64,000 nucleotides of DNA from an uncultured Lachnospiraceae bacterium (GCA_910577955.1 CAJTNC010000004.1:92446-156445); one strand, 5' to 3'; shown: positions 33,410-41,822, counted from the stretch's first letter. Notes: a model not told the origin generated them from the sequence alone. A program made the numbers and translations.

Positions 33410-34762
33410 ATGCGGTTTATTGACTTGCTTAGAATGAGTGGGTCGAATCTGTTCAAGAGGAAAGTGCGGACGATCCTGACCGTGCTGGGCGTGGTGATCG
33501 GCGTGGCATCCATTGTTGTTATGGTTTCCTTAGGGCTAGGTCTGAATAAAGCCACTATGGAACAGATCTCGAATTATGCCAGCCTGACTTCCATTCAGGT
33601 GCAGGAGCCCTGGGATACGGAGGGCGTCAGCGATAAAGATAAAAAGCATCTGGACGAGGCGCTGGTAGAAGAGCTGACGCAGATTCCCCATGTGATAAGT
33701 GTGGATCCCTATTTGAATTTGCCTCTGCTTGCAAAGTACGGCGTATATGAGGGATATATCGATCTGCAGGCCACCACGTTAGAGGCCATGGAGAATATGA
33801 ATATCGAGGTGGGGCAGGGGACGCTGCCTCAGGCGGATGCAGGGGAACTGCAGTTGCTTTTCGGCAATATGGTAGTGCGGCAGTTTTATAAAACCACCGG
33901 CGGAAATAACTATAACTGGGATGAAATACCCGATGTCGATCTGATGAATGATTCGATCATCTATATTCTGGACAGGGACGCCTATTACGGCTCCATGGGC
34001 GGCGGCACGGACGAGAACGGAAAACCCTATAAAAAACCGAAAAAGCATCTGTTTACGGCAGTGGGAATGGTTGCGGGGGATGCGAATACCTACAATAATC
34101 ATAGCTACAACACCTACTGCGATATTGAGCAGCTGATTCCTATCCTGAAGAAAGAATTCAAGGGAAGGGCGGTCCCGGGGCAGCCTACGACTTCCAAGGG
34201 AAAGCCTTACAAAGATCTTTATTATTCGCGGTTGGTCGTCAATGTGGACGACATGGAAAATGTGTCGGATGTGGCGCAGATCATCTCGGATATGGGCTAT
34301 CAGGCGTACAATGATGCGGAGTGGATCGAATCCCAGCAGCAGCAGCTCGGTATGATTCAGGCGGTGCTCGGCGGCATCGGCGCGGTATCTTTGTTTGTGG
34401 CGGCCATCGGTATCACCAACACGATGATGATGTCCATCTATGAGCGGACAAAAGAGATCGGTGTGATGAAGGTGCTTGGCTGCGATATGAGGAACATCGG
34501 CACGCTGTTTTTGATGGAGGCAGGATTTATCGGCTTTTTGGGAGGCGTTGTGGGATTGATTTTAAGTTACAGTTTATCCGGCGGCATCAATTATCTGGTC
34601 AGCCGTTCGGAGAATATGGGAATGGAGAGTATCTCCTACATTCCATTCTGGCTGGTGCTCGTGTCCATGGGATTTGCCATACTGGTAGGCATGGTGGCAG
34701 GATTCTTCCCGGCGAGACGGGCTATGAAACTCAGTCCTCTTGCGGCGATACGGAATGAATAA
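33410..34762 (+). CDS. MacB/YtrF-type ABC permease (FtsX domain)
   Basis: 450 residues with the four-helix MacB topology: one N-terminal helix (TILTVLGVVIGVASIVVMVS), a 270-residue extracytoplasmic domain, and three C-terminal helices carrying the FtsX motif around GVMKVLGCDMRNIGTLFLMEAGFIG, cited here by position 345-369. It partners the YtrE-like ATPase at 31041. The group works in efflux of antibiotics and peptides or in transmitting force across the membrane. The ribosome binding site is weak (AAGGTTGTTGAT). It is the last gene of the six-gene run; a hairpin terminator follows at 34806. Confidence 0.92.
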   Translation: MRFIDLLRMSGSNLFKRKVRTILTVLGVVIGVASIVVMVSLGLGLNKATMEQISNYASLTSIQVQEPWDTEGVSDKDKKHLDEALVEELTQIPHVISVDPYLNLPLLAKYGVYEGYIDLQATTLEAMENMNIEVGQGTLPQADAGELQLLFGNMVVRQFYKTTGGNNYNWDEIPDVDLMNDSIIYILDRDAYYGSMGGGTDENGKPYKKPKKHLFTAVGMVAGDANTYNNHSYNTYCDIEQLIPILKKEFKGRAVPGQPTTSKGKPYKDLYYSRLVVNVDDMENVSDVAQIISDMGYQAYNDAEWIESQQQQLGMIQAVLGGIGAVSLFVAAIGITNTMMMSIYERTKEIGVMKVLGCDMRNIGTLFLMEAGFIGFLGGVVGLILSYSLSGGINYLVSRSENMGMESISYIPFWLVLVSMGFAILVGMVAGFFPARRAMKLSPLAAIRNE

Positions 34763-34805
34763 ATAAATGTATTAATTTAAAAAACGGAACACTGGTAAAA
34801 ATGTT

Positions 34806-34834
34806 AGGGCACAGATATAAATGTGCCCTTATTT
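34806..34834 (+). terminator. Rho-independent terminator of the ytr-like operon
   Basis: AGGGCACA (34806-34813), eight-base loop, TGTGCCCT (34822-34829), then TATTT. Weak T-run but well placed. Confidence 0.65.
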
Positions 34835-34854
34835 CATTGAACAAAAAGTAAACA

Positions 34855-34883
34855 TTGAGGCAGAAAGGTAGATGTGCTAAAAT
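34855..34883 (+). promoter_or_regulatory. Putative promoter for the M24 peptidase gene
   Basis: TTGAGG at 34855-34860, 17-base spacer, TAAAAT at 34878-34883, about 70 bases before the start. Confidence 0.55.
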
Positions 34884-34955
34884 GTTGTAGGTTGAAACGG
34901 CGGTGGGAACAGACTGTCCGGAAGTAAAATCTGCATGAGAGGAGAGCATCATCGG

Positions 34956-36218
34956 ATGAAGAGAGAGTTTTTTCGGGGTAACAGAGAGAGATTATACAGA
35001 AAGATGAAGGAAAATTCACTGCTTCTGATGTTTTCCGGGACCGAGGTCAGGAAGACGGCGGATGAGTTTTATCCCTTCTATACAGATAGGAATTTTCTGT
35101 ATCTGACAGGGCTTGAAAGTAAGGAATTAGTGTTTTTGGCAAAAAAGGACGGCGAGGGGCAGGTGGAGGAGAAAGTGTTTCTCCTCCCGCCCGATCCCCT
35201 TGCGGAGCGCTGGACGGGGGCAAGGATCAGACCGGAGCAGGCGTCGGAACTTTCCGGGATAACTGATATGGGATATGCGGAAGAGTTTTCCGAGGAATTC
35301 CACAAGATCGCGGCGGCGGGGAATTACCGGCATCTGTATCTTGATCTCTACAGGGAAGCGCCGGAGGACAGAGACACGCCAGCCCATCTGCTGCTTAAAC
35401 AGATCAGGGAGAACTATCCGTGGTTGATCATTGAAAACGCCAATGTGATGATCAGAGAACTTCGGACGATCAAGCAGCCCTGCGAGATCGAGGCGATGAG
35501 GGAGGCGGAGAAGATCACCTGCGAGGGGATCGAGGCGATGATGAAAGCTTCCGAATCTGGGATGTACGAGTATCAGTATAAGGCGGTCTTTGACTATGTG
35601 CTGGGACAGTACGGACCTTCCGGGCCTGCTTTTCCGTCTATCATCTCCGCCGGAAAAAATAATTTCTGTATACATTATTACAGTTATACGGGGCAGGCAA
35701 TGGACGGCGATATGGTTCTCAACGATGTGGGAGCTCAAAGGGATCATCTAATGACCGATGTGTCCAGAGGATGGCCCTGCAGCGGCAGGTTTAACGACAG
35801 GCAGCGGCTTTTGTACGAGTGCGCTCTGCGGACTTCCGACCATATGTTTGAGATCATAAAACCCGGAATGCCGATGAAAGAAGTGGACGGGGAGGGGCGT
35901 CGGTTTAACGCAGGATTGTTAGTTGAGGCCGGAGTGCTCGATAAGCCGGAAAATATCGGGACTTATATGTGGCATGGCGGGGCTCATCATGTGGGATTTG
36001 ACGTCCACGATGCGGTGAAAGCGCCGGAGGTGATCGCTCCCGGAATGGTGTTCTGCGTGGATATCGGTATTTATCACGAGGACTGGGGGATCGGTTTCAG
36101 ATTGGAGGACAACTGCCTTGTGACGGAAAGCGGATGCGAAAATCTGTCTGTCATGACGCCCAGAACGGTGCAGGAGATCGAGGATACGATGCGGAAGGGC
36201 TTCGTGCCCGGTGTGTGA
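34956..36218 (+). CDS. Aminopeptidase P family (M24) metallopeptidase
   Basis: About 420 residues. An AMP_N domain (about 1-150: MFSGTEVRKTADEFYPFYTDRNFLYLTG is its hallmark region, residues 18-45) precedes the pita-bread catalytic domain. Metal ligands are recognisable in NDVGAQRDHLMTDVSRG (two Asp), the GGAHHVGFDVHD histidine motif and the two late acidic residues, the last in EDNCLVTE. Expected to cleave X-Pro peptide bonds at the N-terminus with manganese in the cytosol. The ATG at 34956 follows GGAGAG at nine bases, so I prefer it to the in-frame ATG at 34935. An EutH-like gene follows 25 bases later and may be cotranscribed. Confidence 0.9.
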   Translation: MKREFFRGNRERLYRKMKENSLLLMFSGTEVRKTADEFYPFYTDRNFLYLTGLESKELVFLAKKDGEGQVEEKVFLLPPDPLAERWTGARIRPEQASELSGITDMGYAEEFSEEFHKIAAAGNYRHLYLDLYREAPEDRDTPAHLLLKQIRENYPWLIIENANVMIRELRTIKQPCEIEAMREAEKITCEGIEAMMKASESGMYEYQYKAVFDYVLGQYGPSGPAFPSIISAGKNNFCIHYYSYTGQAMDGDMVLNDVGAQRDHLMTDVSRGWPCSGRFNDRQRLLYECALRTSDHMFEIIKPGMPMKEVDGEGRRFNAGLLVEAGVLDKPENIGTYMWHGGAHHVGFDVHDAVKAPEVIAPGMVFCVDIGIYHEDWGIGFRLEDNCLVTESGCENLSVMTPRTVQEIEDTMRKGFVPGV

Positions 36219-36243
36219 TAAAGGGCAGAGGGGTGTACTGCGG

Positions 36244-37329
36244 ATGAATCAGTTTATGACGGCGTTGATGGCGGCAGGGGTTGTTCTGGGCGGCATCGAC
36301 AGGATCTTCGGAAACAGATCCGGCTATGGGGAGAAATTCGAGGAAGGTTTTAGGCTGCTTGGCCCGACGGCTCTTTCGATGGTCGGAATGATCTGCCTTG
36401 CGCCGGTGCTGGCAGATGTTTTGGGACGGGTGATCGTCCCATTTTATCGTGCGGTGGGTGTGGATCCCGGCATGTTCGGTAGCCTGCTTGCCATCGATAT
36501 GGGCGGTTATCAGCTCGCAAAGGAATTGGCGGTTGAGACAAAGATCGGGAGCTATGCGGGAATCGTAGTGTCGGCGGTGTTCGGATGCACGTTGGTTTTC
36601 ACGATCCCCGTGGGAATGGGGATGATCGAGAAAAAGGACAGAGGGTGTTTCGCTAAGGGTATCATGCTTGGCCTTGCGGCAATGCCGGTCGGACTTGTAT
36701 TTGGCGGTCTTTTGGCCGGATTGTCATGGTCAGAATGCCTGCACCAGAATCTGCCGGTTTTCGGGGCGGCGTTTTTGCTGCTTTTGGGGTTGCGGAAAAT
36801 ACCGGATAAGATGGTGAAAGGATTTTGCGCTTTGGCGGCCGGGATCCGGATCCTGATCACCGCAGGGTTAGTGCTTGGAGCGGTAGAATTTTTGTGCGGT
36901 ATCAATCCGGTTCCCGGTATGGCGCCCATCGAGGAGGCGATGGAGGTGGTGGCGTCCATCGGCATTGTGATGCTGGGGAGCCTTCCGGCGGCGGAACTTT
37001 TGCGCAGGGTGTTGGAGAGGCCCTTTGCCGCGCTGGGAGAAAGACTTGGGATGCGGTCTGTCAGCCTGACGGGGATGCTGCTTGGGTTTGTGAGTCCTAT
37101 GCCTGTTTTTGCTCTGTACAGGGATATGGATGAAAAAGGAAAAGTGGCGGCAGGCGCTTTTTTGGTGAGCGGCGCAAGTCTTTTGGCGGCTCATATGGGA
37201 TTCACACTGGGCACGGAACCTCCGATGCTTGCGGCGCTGTTTTGCGGGAAAGTGTGCGGGGCGTTTGCGGCGGCGGCCCTTGCGTTTTGGCTCGAAGGCA
37301 GGAGAGCGCGGGTAAAGGATGGGGAATAA
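36244..37329 (+). CDS. eutH: Ethanolamine transporter EutH
   Basis: About 361 residues, highly hydrophobic with ten or so membrane helices. The N-terminal signature GGIDRIFGNRSGYGEKFEEG and the DMGGYQLAKELA motif are those of EutH, the membrane protein thought to facilitate ethanolamine uptake at low pH or low concentration. Start 36244 is supported by AGAGGGGTG upstream; the longer frame from 36211 overlaps the previous gene. No eutABCDE, shell protein or regulator gene is near, so this is an orphan copy. Whether it still moves ethanolamine or another amine is unknown. It ends at the border of an AT-rich region. Confidence 0.88.
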   Translation: MNQFMTALMAAGVVLGGIDRIFGNRSGYGEKFEEGFRLLGPTALSMVGMICLAPVLADVLGRVIVPFYRAVGVDPGMFGSLLAIDMGGYQLAKELAVETKIGSYAGIVVSAVFGCTLVFTIPVGMGMIEKKDRGCFAKGIMLGLAAMPVGLVFGGLLAGLSWSECLHQNLPVFGAAFLLLLGLRKIPDKMVKGFCALAAGIRILITAGLVLGAVEFLCGINPVPGMAPIEEAMEVVASIGIVMLGSLPAAELLRRVLERPFAALGERLGMRSVSLTGMLLGFVSPMPVFALYRDMDEKGKVAAGAFLVSGASLLAAHMGFTLGTEPPMLAALFCGKVCGAFAAAALAFWLEGRRARVKDGE

Positions 37330-37397
37330 GATCAATGTTCGCCTGAGTGAGCCTGTCAAAACTTGTTCCTTTGGGAAGAACCCTCCGGATGAATTCG

Positions 37398-37551
37398 TGG
37401 TTATTTGATATGCTACAGCAAAACCAAAAATAAGATACGGAAAGATACAAAATTAAAAAAAATTCCGCTTTTTTGCCCTAAGTGCAAAAGGGAAAGCTTA
37501 ATAAATGCCATAAATTTACAAGTTATGTTATGCATAGACAAGATTGGCTAA
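37398..37551 (+). pseudogene. Cysteine-rich KTR domain protein, remnant
   Basis: Reading across two frameshifts gives a decayed KTR protein: ICYSKTKNKIRKDTKLKK in one frame, then, beyond a run of eight A near 37460, IPLFCPKCKRESLINAINLQ in another, ending in TAA at 37549-37551. The CPKCK motif and the K-T-x-x-K-I-R opening are typical. The N-terminal Cys pair is damaged. KTR proteins are usual cargo of conjugative transposons in Clostridia and enterococci, so this is mobile-element debris. The stop overlaps the region just before the acetyltransferase start. Confidence 0.7.
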
Positions 37552-37564
37552 TGGAGGTGTTTTT

Positions 37565-38380
37565 GTGAAATACGAAATAGCAAAGAAAGAAAACATTGAA
37601 CAAATTTATCAACTGATACAGAACACGATTAACACTATTTATCCTTTATATTATCCTCAAGGAGTAGTTGAATTTTTTTGCGGGCTTCATTCAAAGGAAA
37701 ACATTGCCACAGATATAGAAAATGGTTTTGTTAGAGTTTTGTTATCGGGGAATTGCTTAGTGGGAACAGGCAGTTGCAAGGAAAATCATATATCAAGACT
37801 GTTTGTTGTTTCTGATTTTCAGAAAAAAGGATATGGCAGTTATATTATGAAATGCCTTGAAAAAGAAATATCTCTTAATAACAACATAATTTACTTAGAT
37901 GCTTCGCTTGCGGCAGCTTGTTTTTATGAGCATAGGGGATATAAAACCTTTAAACATGAAGAGTTATTTGTCAATGGAAATGCAAAATTGGTTTATGAAG
38001 TAATGGAGAAACATATAGCAATTCCTAAAACGGATATTTTTTATGATGGGAAATGCTTTATACCAAAGATGAATACTGAGAATGGCGAAGTGGATAATCA
38101 AACGCTTTTTTTATATCATCAAAATGAGAATATTTTATGGGCGGACTACTATGGTGGAGAAATAAAAAAAGGAAGTATGGTTGGAACAGTTGCCTTGAAT
38201 GGAGAAATAGATTTTTATTATCAGCATATTAACTTGAACAACCAGATGAGAATTGGAAAGTGTCATAGCACACCAAATATTTTAAGTGATGGTAGAATAG
38301 AACTGTCAGAACAATGGCAGTGGCTGAATGGCGATAAATCAAAAGGTTCGTCAATTGTTATGGAAAAAACTACCGAATAA
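37565..38380 (+). CDS. GNAT acetyltransferase fused to a second small domain
   Basis: About 271 residues from GTG 37565, five bases after GGAGGTG. Residues 1-140 are a GNAT acyltransferase: the RLFVVSDFQKKGYGSYIM acetyl-CoA loop (Q/RxxGxG/A) and the YLDASLAAACFYEHRGYK C-terminal motif are clear. Residues 155-271 (DIFYDGKCFIPKMN...NGEVDNQTLFLYHQ) resemble a small protein often annotated 'N-acetylglutamate synthase', ending in EQWQWLNGDKS. The fusion may acetylate a small amine or peptide; its substrate is unknown. Its base composition is far more AT-rich than neighbouring genes and it follows the KTR relic, so it was probably acquired by transfer. A terminator-like hairpin follows. Confidence 0.8.
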   Translation: MKYEIAKKENIEQIYQLIQNTINTIYPLYYPQGVVEFFCGLHSKENIATDIENGFVRVLLSGNCLVGTGSCKENHISRLFVVSDFQKKGYGSYIMKCLEKEISLNNNIIYLDASLAAACFYEHRGYKTFKHEELFVNGNAKLVYEVMEKHIAIPKTDIFYDGKCFIPKMNTENGEVDNQTLFLYHQNENILWADYYGGEIKKGSMVGTVALNGEIDFYYQHINLNNQMRIGKCHSTPNILSDGRIELSEQWQWLNGDKSKGSSIVMEKTTE

Positions 38381-38419
38381 AAAATGAATATCATCACAGA
38401 GCCAGACGCTTTAGACGCA

Positions 38420-38466
38420 GAGCCGATGAACTTGTGAAATAAAATCACAGTTTATTGGCTCTTTTT
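38420..38466 (+). terminator. Terminator-like hairpin after the acetyltransferase gene
   Basis: Arms 38420-38436 and 38446-38461 pair with a few mismatches (GAGCC...GGCTC at the base), followed by five T. Confidence 0.65.
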
Positions 38467-38469
38467 CAT

Positions 38470-38895
38470 TTCATAAGGTTTTAAGGCAAACGCCCACCAT
38501 AGAAAAAAACGGTGTTATGGTGGACGGTATTGCTATATCCGAAAAGACTTAACAGACACTCTCCAGACCAGTTTTAAAGTTTGGAGGGATTTTTATGTCC
38601 TTTTTTCGGGCAGTAATCTATCGGCTCATTCAATGCAGAATTTATTTATACATAGCATATCAGGGATTGGCAGGAAGCCGGTTAAAAAAATCCCTGCCCA
38701 TGCAACGCTGCTTCTCACCATGAAGCCAGAAGTAGAATCTCCACTTAACAGAAAAATCATACAACAAAAGTTGTCCTGATAAAATCTATCCATTCATTTG
38801 TAAGGATAACGTCCACGGTTAGAAGAAGGAGGGGTGGAATTCAGTTTTGCAAATCACCTTTTAAAGCAATTTTAAAGCAACTTTGAAAATTGTGC
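38470..38895 (+). other. Non-coding AT-rich debris before tRNA-Trp
   Basis: About 425 bases with no open frame that I would call. It holds a CCACCATA/TATGGTGG inverted repeat (38494-38501 and 38516-38523), an imperfect CTCTCCAGAC/GTTTGGAGGG pair with T-rich sequence near 38565-38595, and a tandem TTTTAAAGCAA near 38858-38880. The composition resembles the KTR/acetyltransferase segment, suggesting the right part of a decayed mobile element. No integrase is readable. Confidence 0.5.
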
Positions 38896-38925
38896 TTGCA
38901 GAATGGCAGCACAGTGTGATATAAT
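38896..38925 (+). promoter_or_regulatory. Promoter of tRNA-Trp
   Basis: TTGCAG at 38896-38901, 18-base spacer, TATAAT at 38920-38925, 40 bases upstream of the tRNA. Confidence 0.7.
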
Positions 38926-38964
38926 AGCTAGCGTGTCAGGGAAAAGCCGCTGATACATAGAGCT

Positions 38965-39035
38965 AGGGGCATAGTTCAAAGGTAGAACAGTGGTCTCCAA
39001 AACCATCGATGTGGGTTCGATTCCTACTGCCCCTG
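38965..39035 (+). tRNA. tRNA-Trp (anticodon CCA)
   Basis: Full cloverleaf: acceptor AGGGGCA/TGCCCCT, D arm GTTC...GAAC, anticodon stem GTGGT/ACCAT around CTCCAAA (anticodon CCA), T arm GTGGG-TTCGATT-CCTAC with one wobble, discriminator G. Followed by a T-run. Single copy at this locus, directly right of AT-rich mobile debris. Confidence 0.95.
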
Positions 39036-39105
39036 TTTTTTATTTTCTAACGATTCAAAAATCTGACCTTTCGGTCGAATTCACGCGGGTTTTATGAGGA
39101 ATATC

Positions 39106-39774
39106 ATGCAGACATGCAGAAATTATCAGAAAGAGCTGGAAAAAATATTGGGAGAACTTGAAAGGCCGGAAGCTGTCCCGCCAAAGCTTTTGCTGCACAG
39201 CTGCTGCGCGCCCTGCAGCAGTTACTGCATGGAGTATCTGCGGCAGTATTTTCGGATCACCGTATTTTACTATAATCCTAATATTACGGAACAGGAAGAG
39301 TACAAAAAGCGGGCGAAAGAGGAGATAAGGCTGATCGAAGCCTACAACAGACAGGCGGAAAAAGGACACGGGATCGAAATCATAGAGGGCGGCTATGAGC
39401 CGGAAAGTTTTTGGGAGATGGCCAGAGGGTTTGAGGAGTGTAAAGAGGGAGAGGCAAGGTGCTCTCGGTGCTATGCCCTGCGTCTCAGGAAGACGGCCGA
39501 ACTCGCGAAGGAAAGAAATTTTGACTATTTTACGACAACACTTACGATCAGTCCTTTAAAAAACGCGGCAAAGTTAAATGAGATCGGCGAGGGATTGGCG
39601 CAGGAGTACGGCGCTCTGTGGCTTCCCTCCGATTTTAAGAAGCGGGGCGGATATCTGAGATCCATAGAATTATCGAAGGAGTACGGTCTTTACAGACAGA
39701 ATTACTGCGGGTGCGTGTTTTCAAAAAGAGATGCGGAAAATGAAACTTCCCGTTCCAAAGCACAGAAATTGTGA
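39106..39774 (+). CDS. queH: Epoxyqueuosine reductase QueH
   Basis: Catalyses the last step of queuosine formation in tRNA, reducing epoxyqueuosine; the non-homologous replacement for QueG. About 222 residues. The cluster-binding cysteines are visible: HSCCAPCSSYC near 31-41, a CSRCYALR pair in the middle and YCGCVFSKRD near the end. The TTTLTISPLKN segment is also conserved. The start is uncertain: ATG 39106 has GAGGA five bases upstream; ATG 39094 would add four residues without a site. The locus sits between tRNA-Trp and argS. Confidence 0.9.
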   Translation: MQTCRNYQKELEKILGELERPEAVPPKLLLHSCCAPCSSYCMEYLRQYFRITVFYYNPNITEQEEYKKRAKEEIRLIEAYNRQAEKGHGIEIIEGGYEPESFWEMARGFEECKEGEARCSRCYALRLRKTAELAKERNFDYFTTTLTISPLKNAAKLNEIGEGLAQEYGALWLPSDFKKRGGYLRSIELSKEYGLYRQNYCGCVFSKRDAENETSRSKAQKL

Positions 39775-39829
39775 TAGAATATAACGAAAGAAAAGATTGC
39801 CGCGCTATGATGGAGGATGAGGAGAAGCG

Positions 39830-41596
39830 ATGAAGAAATTACTGGATCATATTTCGGAAGAAGTAAAAAGAGCCTTTGCGGAGGCTGGGTATGAGGAAGA
39901 ACTGGGAAGGGTGACGGTTTCCAACCGGCCGGATCTGTGTGAGTACCAGTGCAACGGCGCTATGGCCGGCGCAAAGAAGTACCGTAAAGCGCCTCTTATG
40001 ATAGCAGGGGAGGTGGCGGAAAAGCTGCGAAGCAGCACAGCCTTTCAGGCGGTGGATGCGGCGGCGCCGGGATTTTTAAATTTAAAAGTAAAGGAATCTT
40101 TTCTGGCGGACTATCTGAGAGAAATGGCAAATTCACCTAAGTTTGGCGCGGAGGAGGCCGGAGCGGGCAAGAAGATCATCATAGATTACGGCGGGCCGAA
40201 TGTGGCGAAACCGCTCCATGTGGGGCATTTGCGCTCAGCCATTATCGGCGAGAGCGTGAAGAGGATCTGCCGGTTTGCGGGGGCGGAAGTGATCGGTGAT
40301 ATCCATCTGGGCGATTGGGGACTGCAGATGGGACTGATTATCCATGAATTGTCTTTGAGAAAGCCCGAGCTGCCGTATTTCGATGAAGAATTTGTGGGGG
40401 AATATCCGAAAGAAGCGCCCTTTACGATTTCCGAGCTGGAGGAGATCTACCCGACGGCGAGCGGAAAATCCAAGGAGGACGCCGCCTACAAAGAAAAAGC
40501 GATGGAGGCCACATTTAAGCTGCAAAACGGAGTGCGGGGTTATCGCGCGCTCTGGGATCATATCATTCGGGTTTCCGTGGCGGACCTGAAGAAAAATTAT
40601 GACAGGCTGCATGTGGAGTTTGAGCTTTGGAAAGGGGAGTCGGATGTACAGGATAGGATTCCCGCTATGGCCGAATACATGAAGAGAGAGGGCTATGCCT
40701 ACGAGAGTGAGGGCGCCCTTGTGGTGGACGTGGCGGAGGAATCGGATACGAAAGAGATTCCGCCCTGCATGATCCTGAAATCCGACGGAGCTGCGCTCTA
40801 TAACACGACAGACATTGCGACGATAGAAGAGCGGATGGAAGAGCTTAGGCCGGACGAGATCATCTATGTGGTGGACAAGCGTCAGGAGCTCCACTTTGAG
40901 CAGGTGTTCCGTTGCGTGAGAAAGACAAAGCTTGTAAAACCGGAGACAAAGCTTAAATTTCTGGGATTCGGCACCATGAACGGCAAAGACGGCAAGCCCT
41001 TTAAAACAAGGGACGGCGGCGTGATGCGTCTGGAATATCTTCTGGAGGAAGTCTACGAGGAGATGTTTAAAAAGATATCCGAAAGCAGGGAGATGCCTTT
41101 GGAGGAAGCGGAAAAGACGGCGGAGATCGTGGCGCTCAGCGCTGTGAAATACGGGGATCTCTCGAATCAGGCGCCGAAAGACTATATTTTTGATATTCAA
41201 AAGTTCACCTCCTCCGAGGGCAACACGGGAGTATACCTGCTCTATACGATGGTGCGCATCAAATCCATATTAAATAAGTACGCAGAGCAGGGGAAGAGCG
41301 CGGCGGAAACGAAGATCACCGTGACGGACAATGAATCCGCTAAGGAGTTGATGAAGGCTGTGGCGGGATTTGGCGCGATGGCGGAGAACGCTTATCAGGA
41401 GACCGCGCCCCACAAAATCTGCGCTTACATGTATGATCTGGCCAATGCTTTCAACCATTTCTATCATGAGACGAAGATCCTGACGCAGGAGGATGAGGCG
41501 AAAAAATCCGCCTATATTGCACTGCTTGGGCTGACGCTGCGGGTGATGGAAACATGCTGCGATCTTCTGGGATTTTCAGCGCCGGAGCGGATGTAA
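39830..41596 (+). CDS. argS: Arginyl-tRNA synthetase
   Basis: Charges tRNA-Arg. 588 residues, typical length for a class I ArgS. The HIGH-class motif reads HVGHLRSA after YGGPNVAKPL; the N-terminal Add1 domain covers the first 110 residues; the VVDKRQELHFEQVF and GTMNGKDGKPFKTRDGG stretches match the active site, which in most ArgS lacks a canonical KMSKS. The C-terminal anticodon-binding helices end the protein with GFSAPERM. A GGAGAAGCG site precedes the ATG. No T-box leader is seen. The tRNA-Val/tRNA-Met pair follows. Confidence 0.97.
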   Translation: MKKLLDHISEEVKRAFAEAGYEEELGRVTVSNRPDLCEYQCNGAMAGAKKYRKAPLMIAGEVAEKLRSSTAFQAVDAAAPGFLNLKVKESFLADYLREMANSPKFGAEEAGAGKKIIIDYGGPNVAKPLHVGHLRSAIIGESVKRICRFAGAEVIGDIHLGDWGLQMGLIIHELSLRKPELPYFDEEFVGEYPKEAPFTISELEEIYPTASGKSKEDAAYKEKAMEATFKLQNGVRGYRALWDHIIRVSVADLKKNYDRLHVEFELWKGESDVQDRIPAMAEYMKREGYAYESEGALVVDVAEESDTKEIPPCMILKSDGAALYNTTDIATIEERMEELRPDEIIYVVDKRQELHFEQVFRCVRKTKLVKPETKLKFLGFGTMNGKDGKPFKTRDGGVMRLEYLLEEVYEEMFKKISESREMPLEEAEKTAEIVALSAVKYGDLSNQAPKDYIFDIQKFTSSEGNTGVYLLYTMVRIKSILNKYAEQGKSAAETKITVTDNESAKELMKAVAGFGAMAENAYQETAPHKICAYMYDLANAFNHFYHETKILTQEDEAKKSAYIALLGLTLRVMETCCDLLGFSAPERM

Positions 41597-41638
41597 GAAA
41601 AGGAATGCTGACCGGGCAAAATAATTTTAAAAAAATTG

Positions 41639-41668
41639 TTGACAAGCATGCCCATTTAATTGTATACT
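41639..41668 (+). promoter_or_regulatory. Promoter of the tRNA-Val/tRNA-Met unit
   Basis: TTGACA at 41639-41644, 18-base spacer, TATACT at 41663-41668. Close to consensus. Confidence 0.75.
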
Positions 41669-41670
41669 AG

Positions 41671-41709
41671 CAAGGCAGTCAGGTGATTAAAGATTGTCAG
41701 ACTGCCTTG
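41671..41709 (+). repeat. Leader inverted repeat before tRNA-Val
   Basis: CAAGGCAGTC (41671-41680) and GACTGCCTTG (41700-41709) form a perfect 10-base stem with a 19-base loop, right at the expected transcript start. It may be a 5' processing signal or an operator; no T-run follows, so it is not a terminator. Confidence 0.75.
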
Positions 41710-41722
41710 TATGTATAATCGT

Positions 41723-41795
41723 GGGATCTTAGCTCAGCTGGGAGAGCATCTGCCTTACAAGCAGAGGGTCACAGGTTCGAGCCCTGTAGGTCCCA
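41723..41795 (+). tRNA. tRNA-Val (anticodon TAC)
   Basis: Acceptor GGGATCT/AGGTCCC with one wobble, D arm GCTC/GAGC, anticodon stem TCTGC/GCAGA around CTTACAA (anticodon TAC), T arm ACAGG-TTCGAGC-CCTGT, discriminator A. Confidence 0.96.
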
Positions 41796-41822
41796 TTCAA
41801 AACAAAAATCCGTATGATATAT

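Noticed and set aside
36244..37329. Ethanolamine microcompartment operon
   Set aside because: Only eutH is present; no shell, ammonia-lyase or regulator genes nearby.
38470..38895. Integrase remnant next to tRNA-Trp
   Set aside because: A few codons near 38820-38885 could be the end of a mobile-element protein, but no recombinase motif can be read.
40235..41200. 321-codon open frame opposite argS
   Set aside because: A shadow of a strongly coding gene with no start signals or plausible protein.
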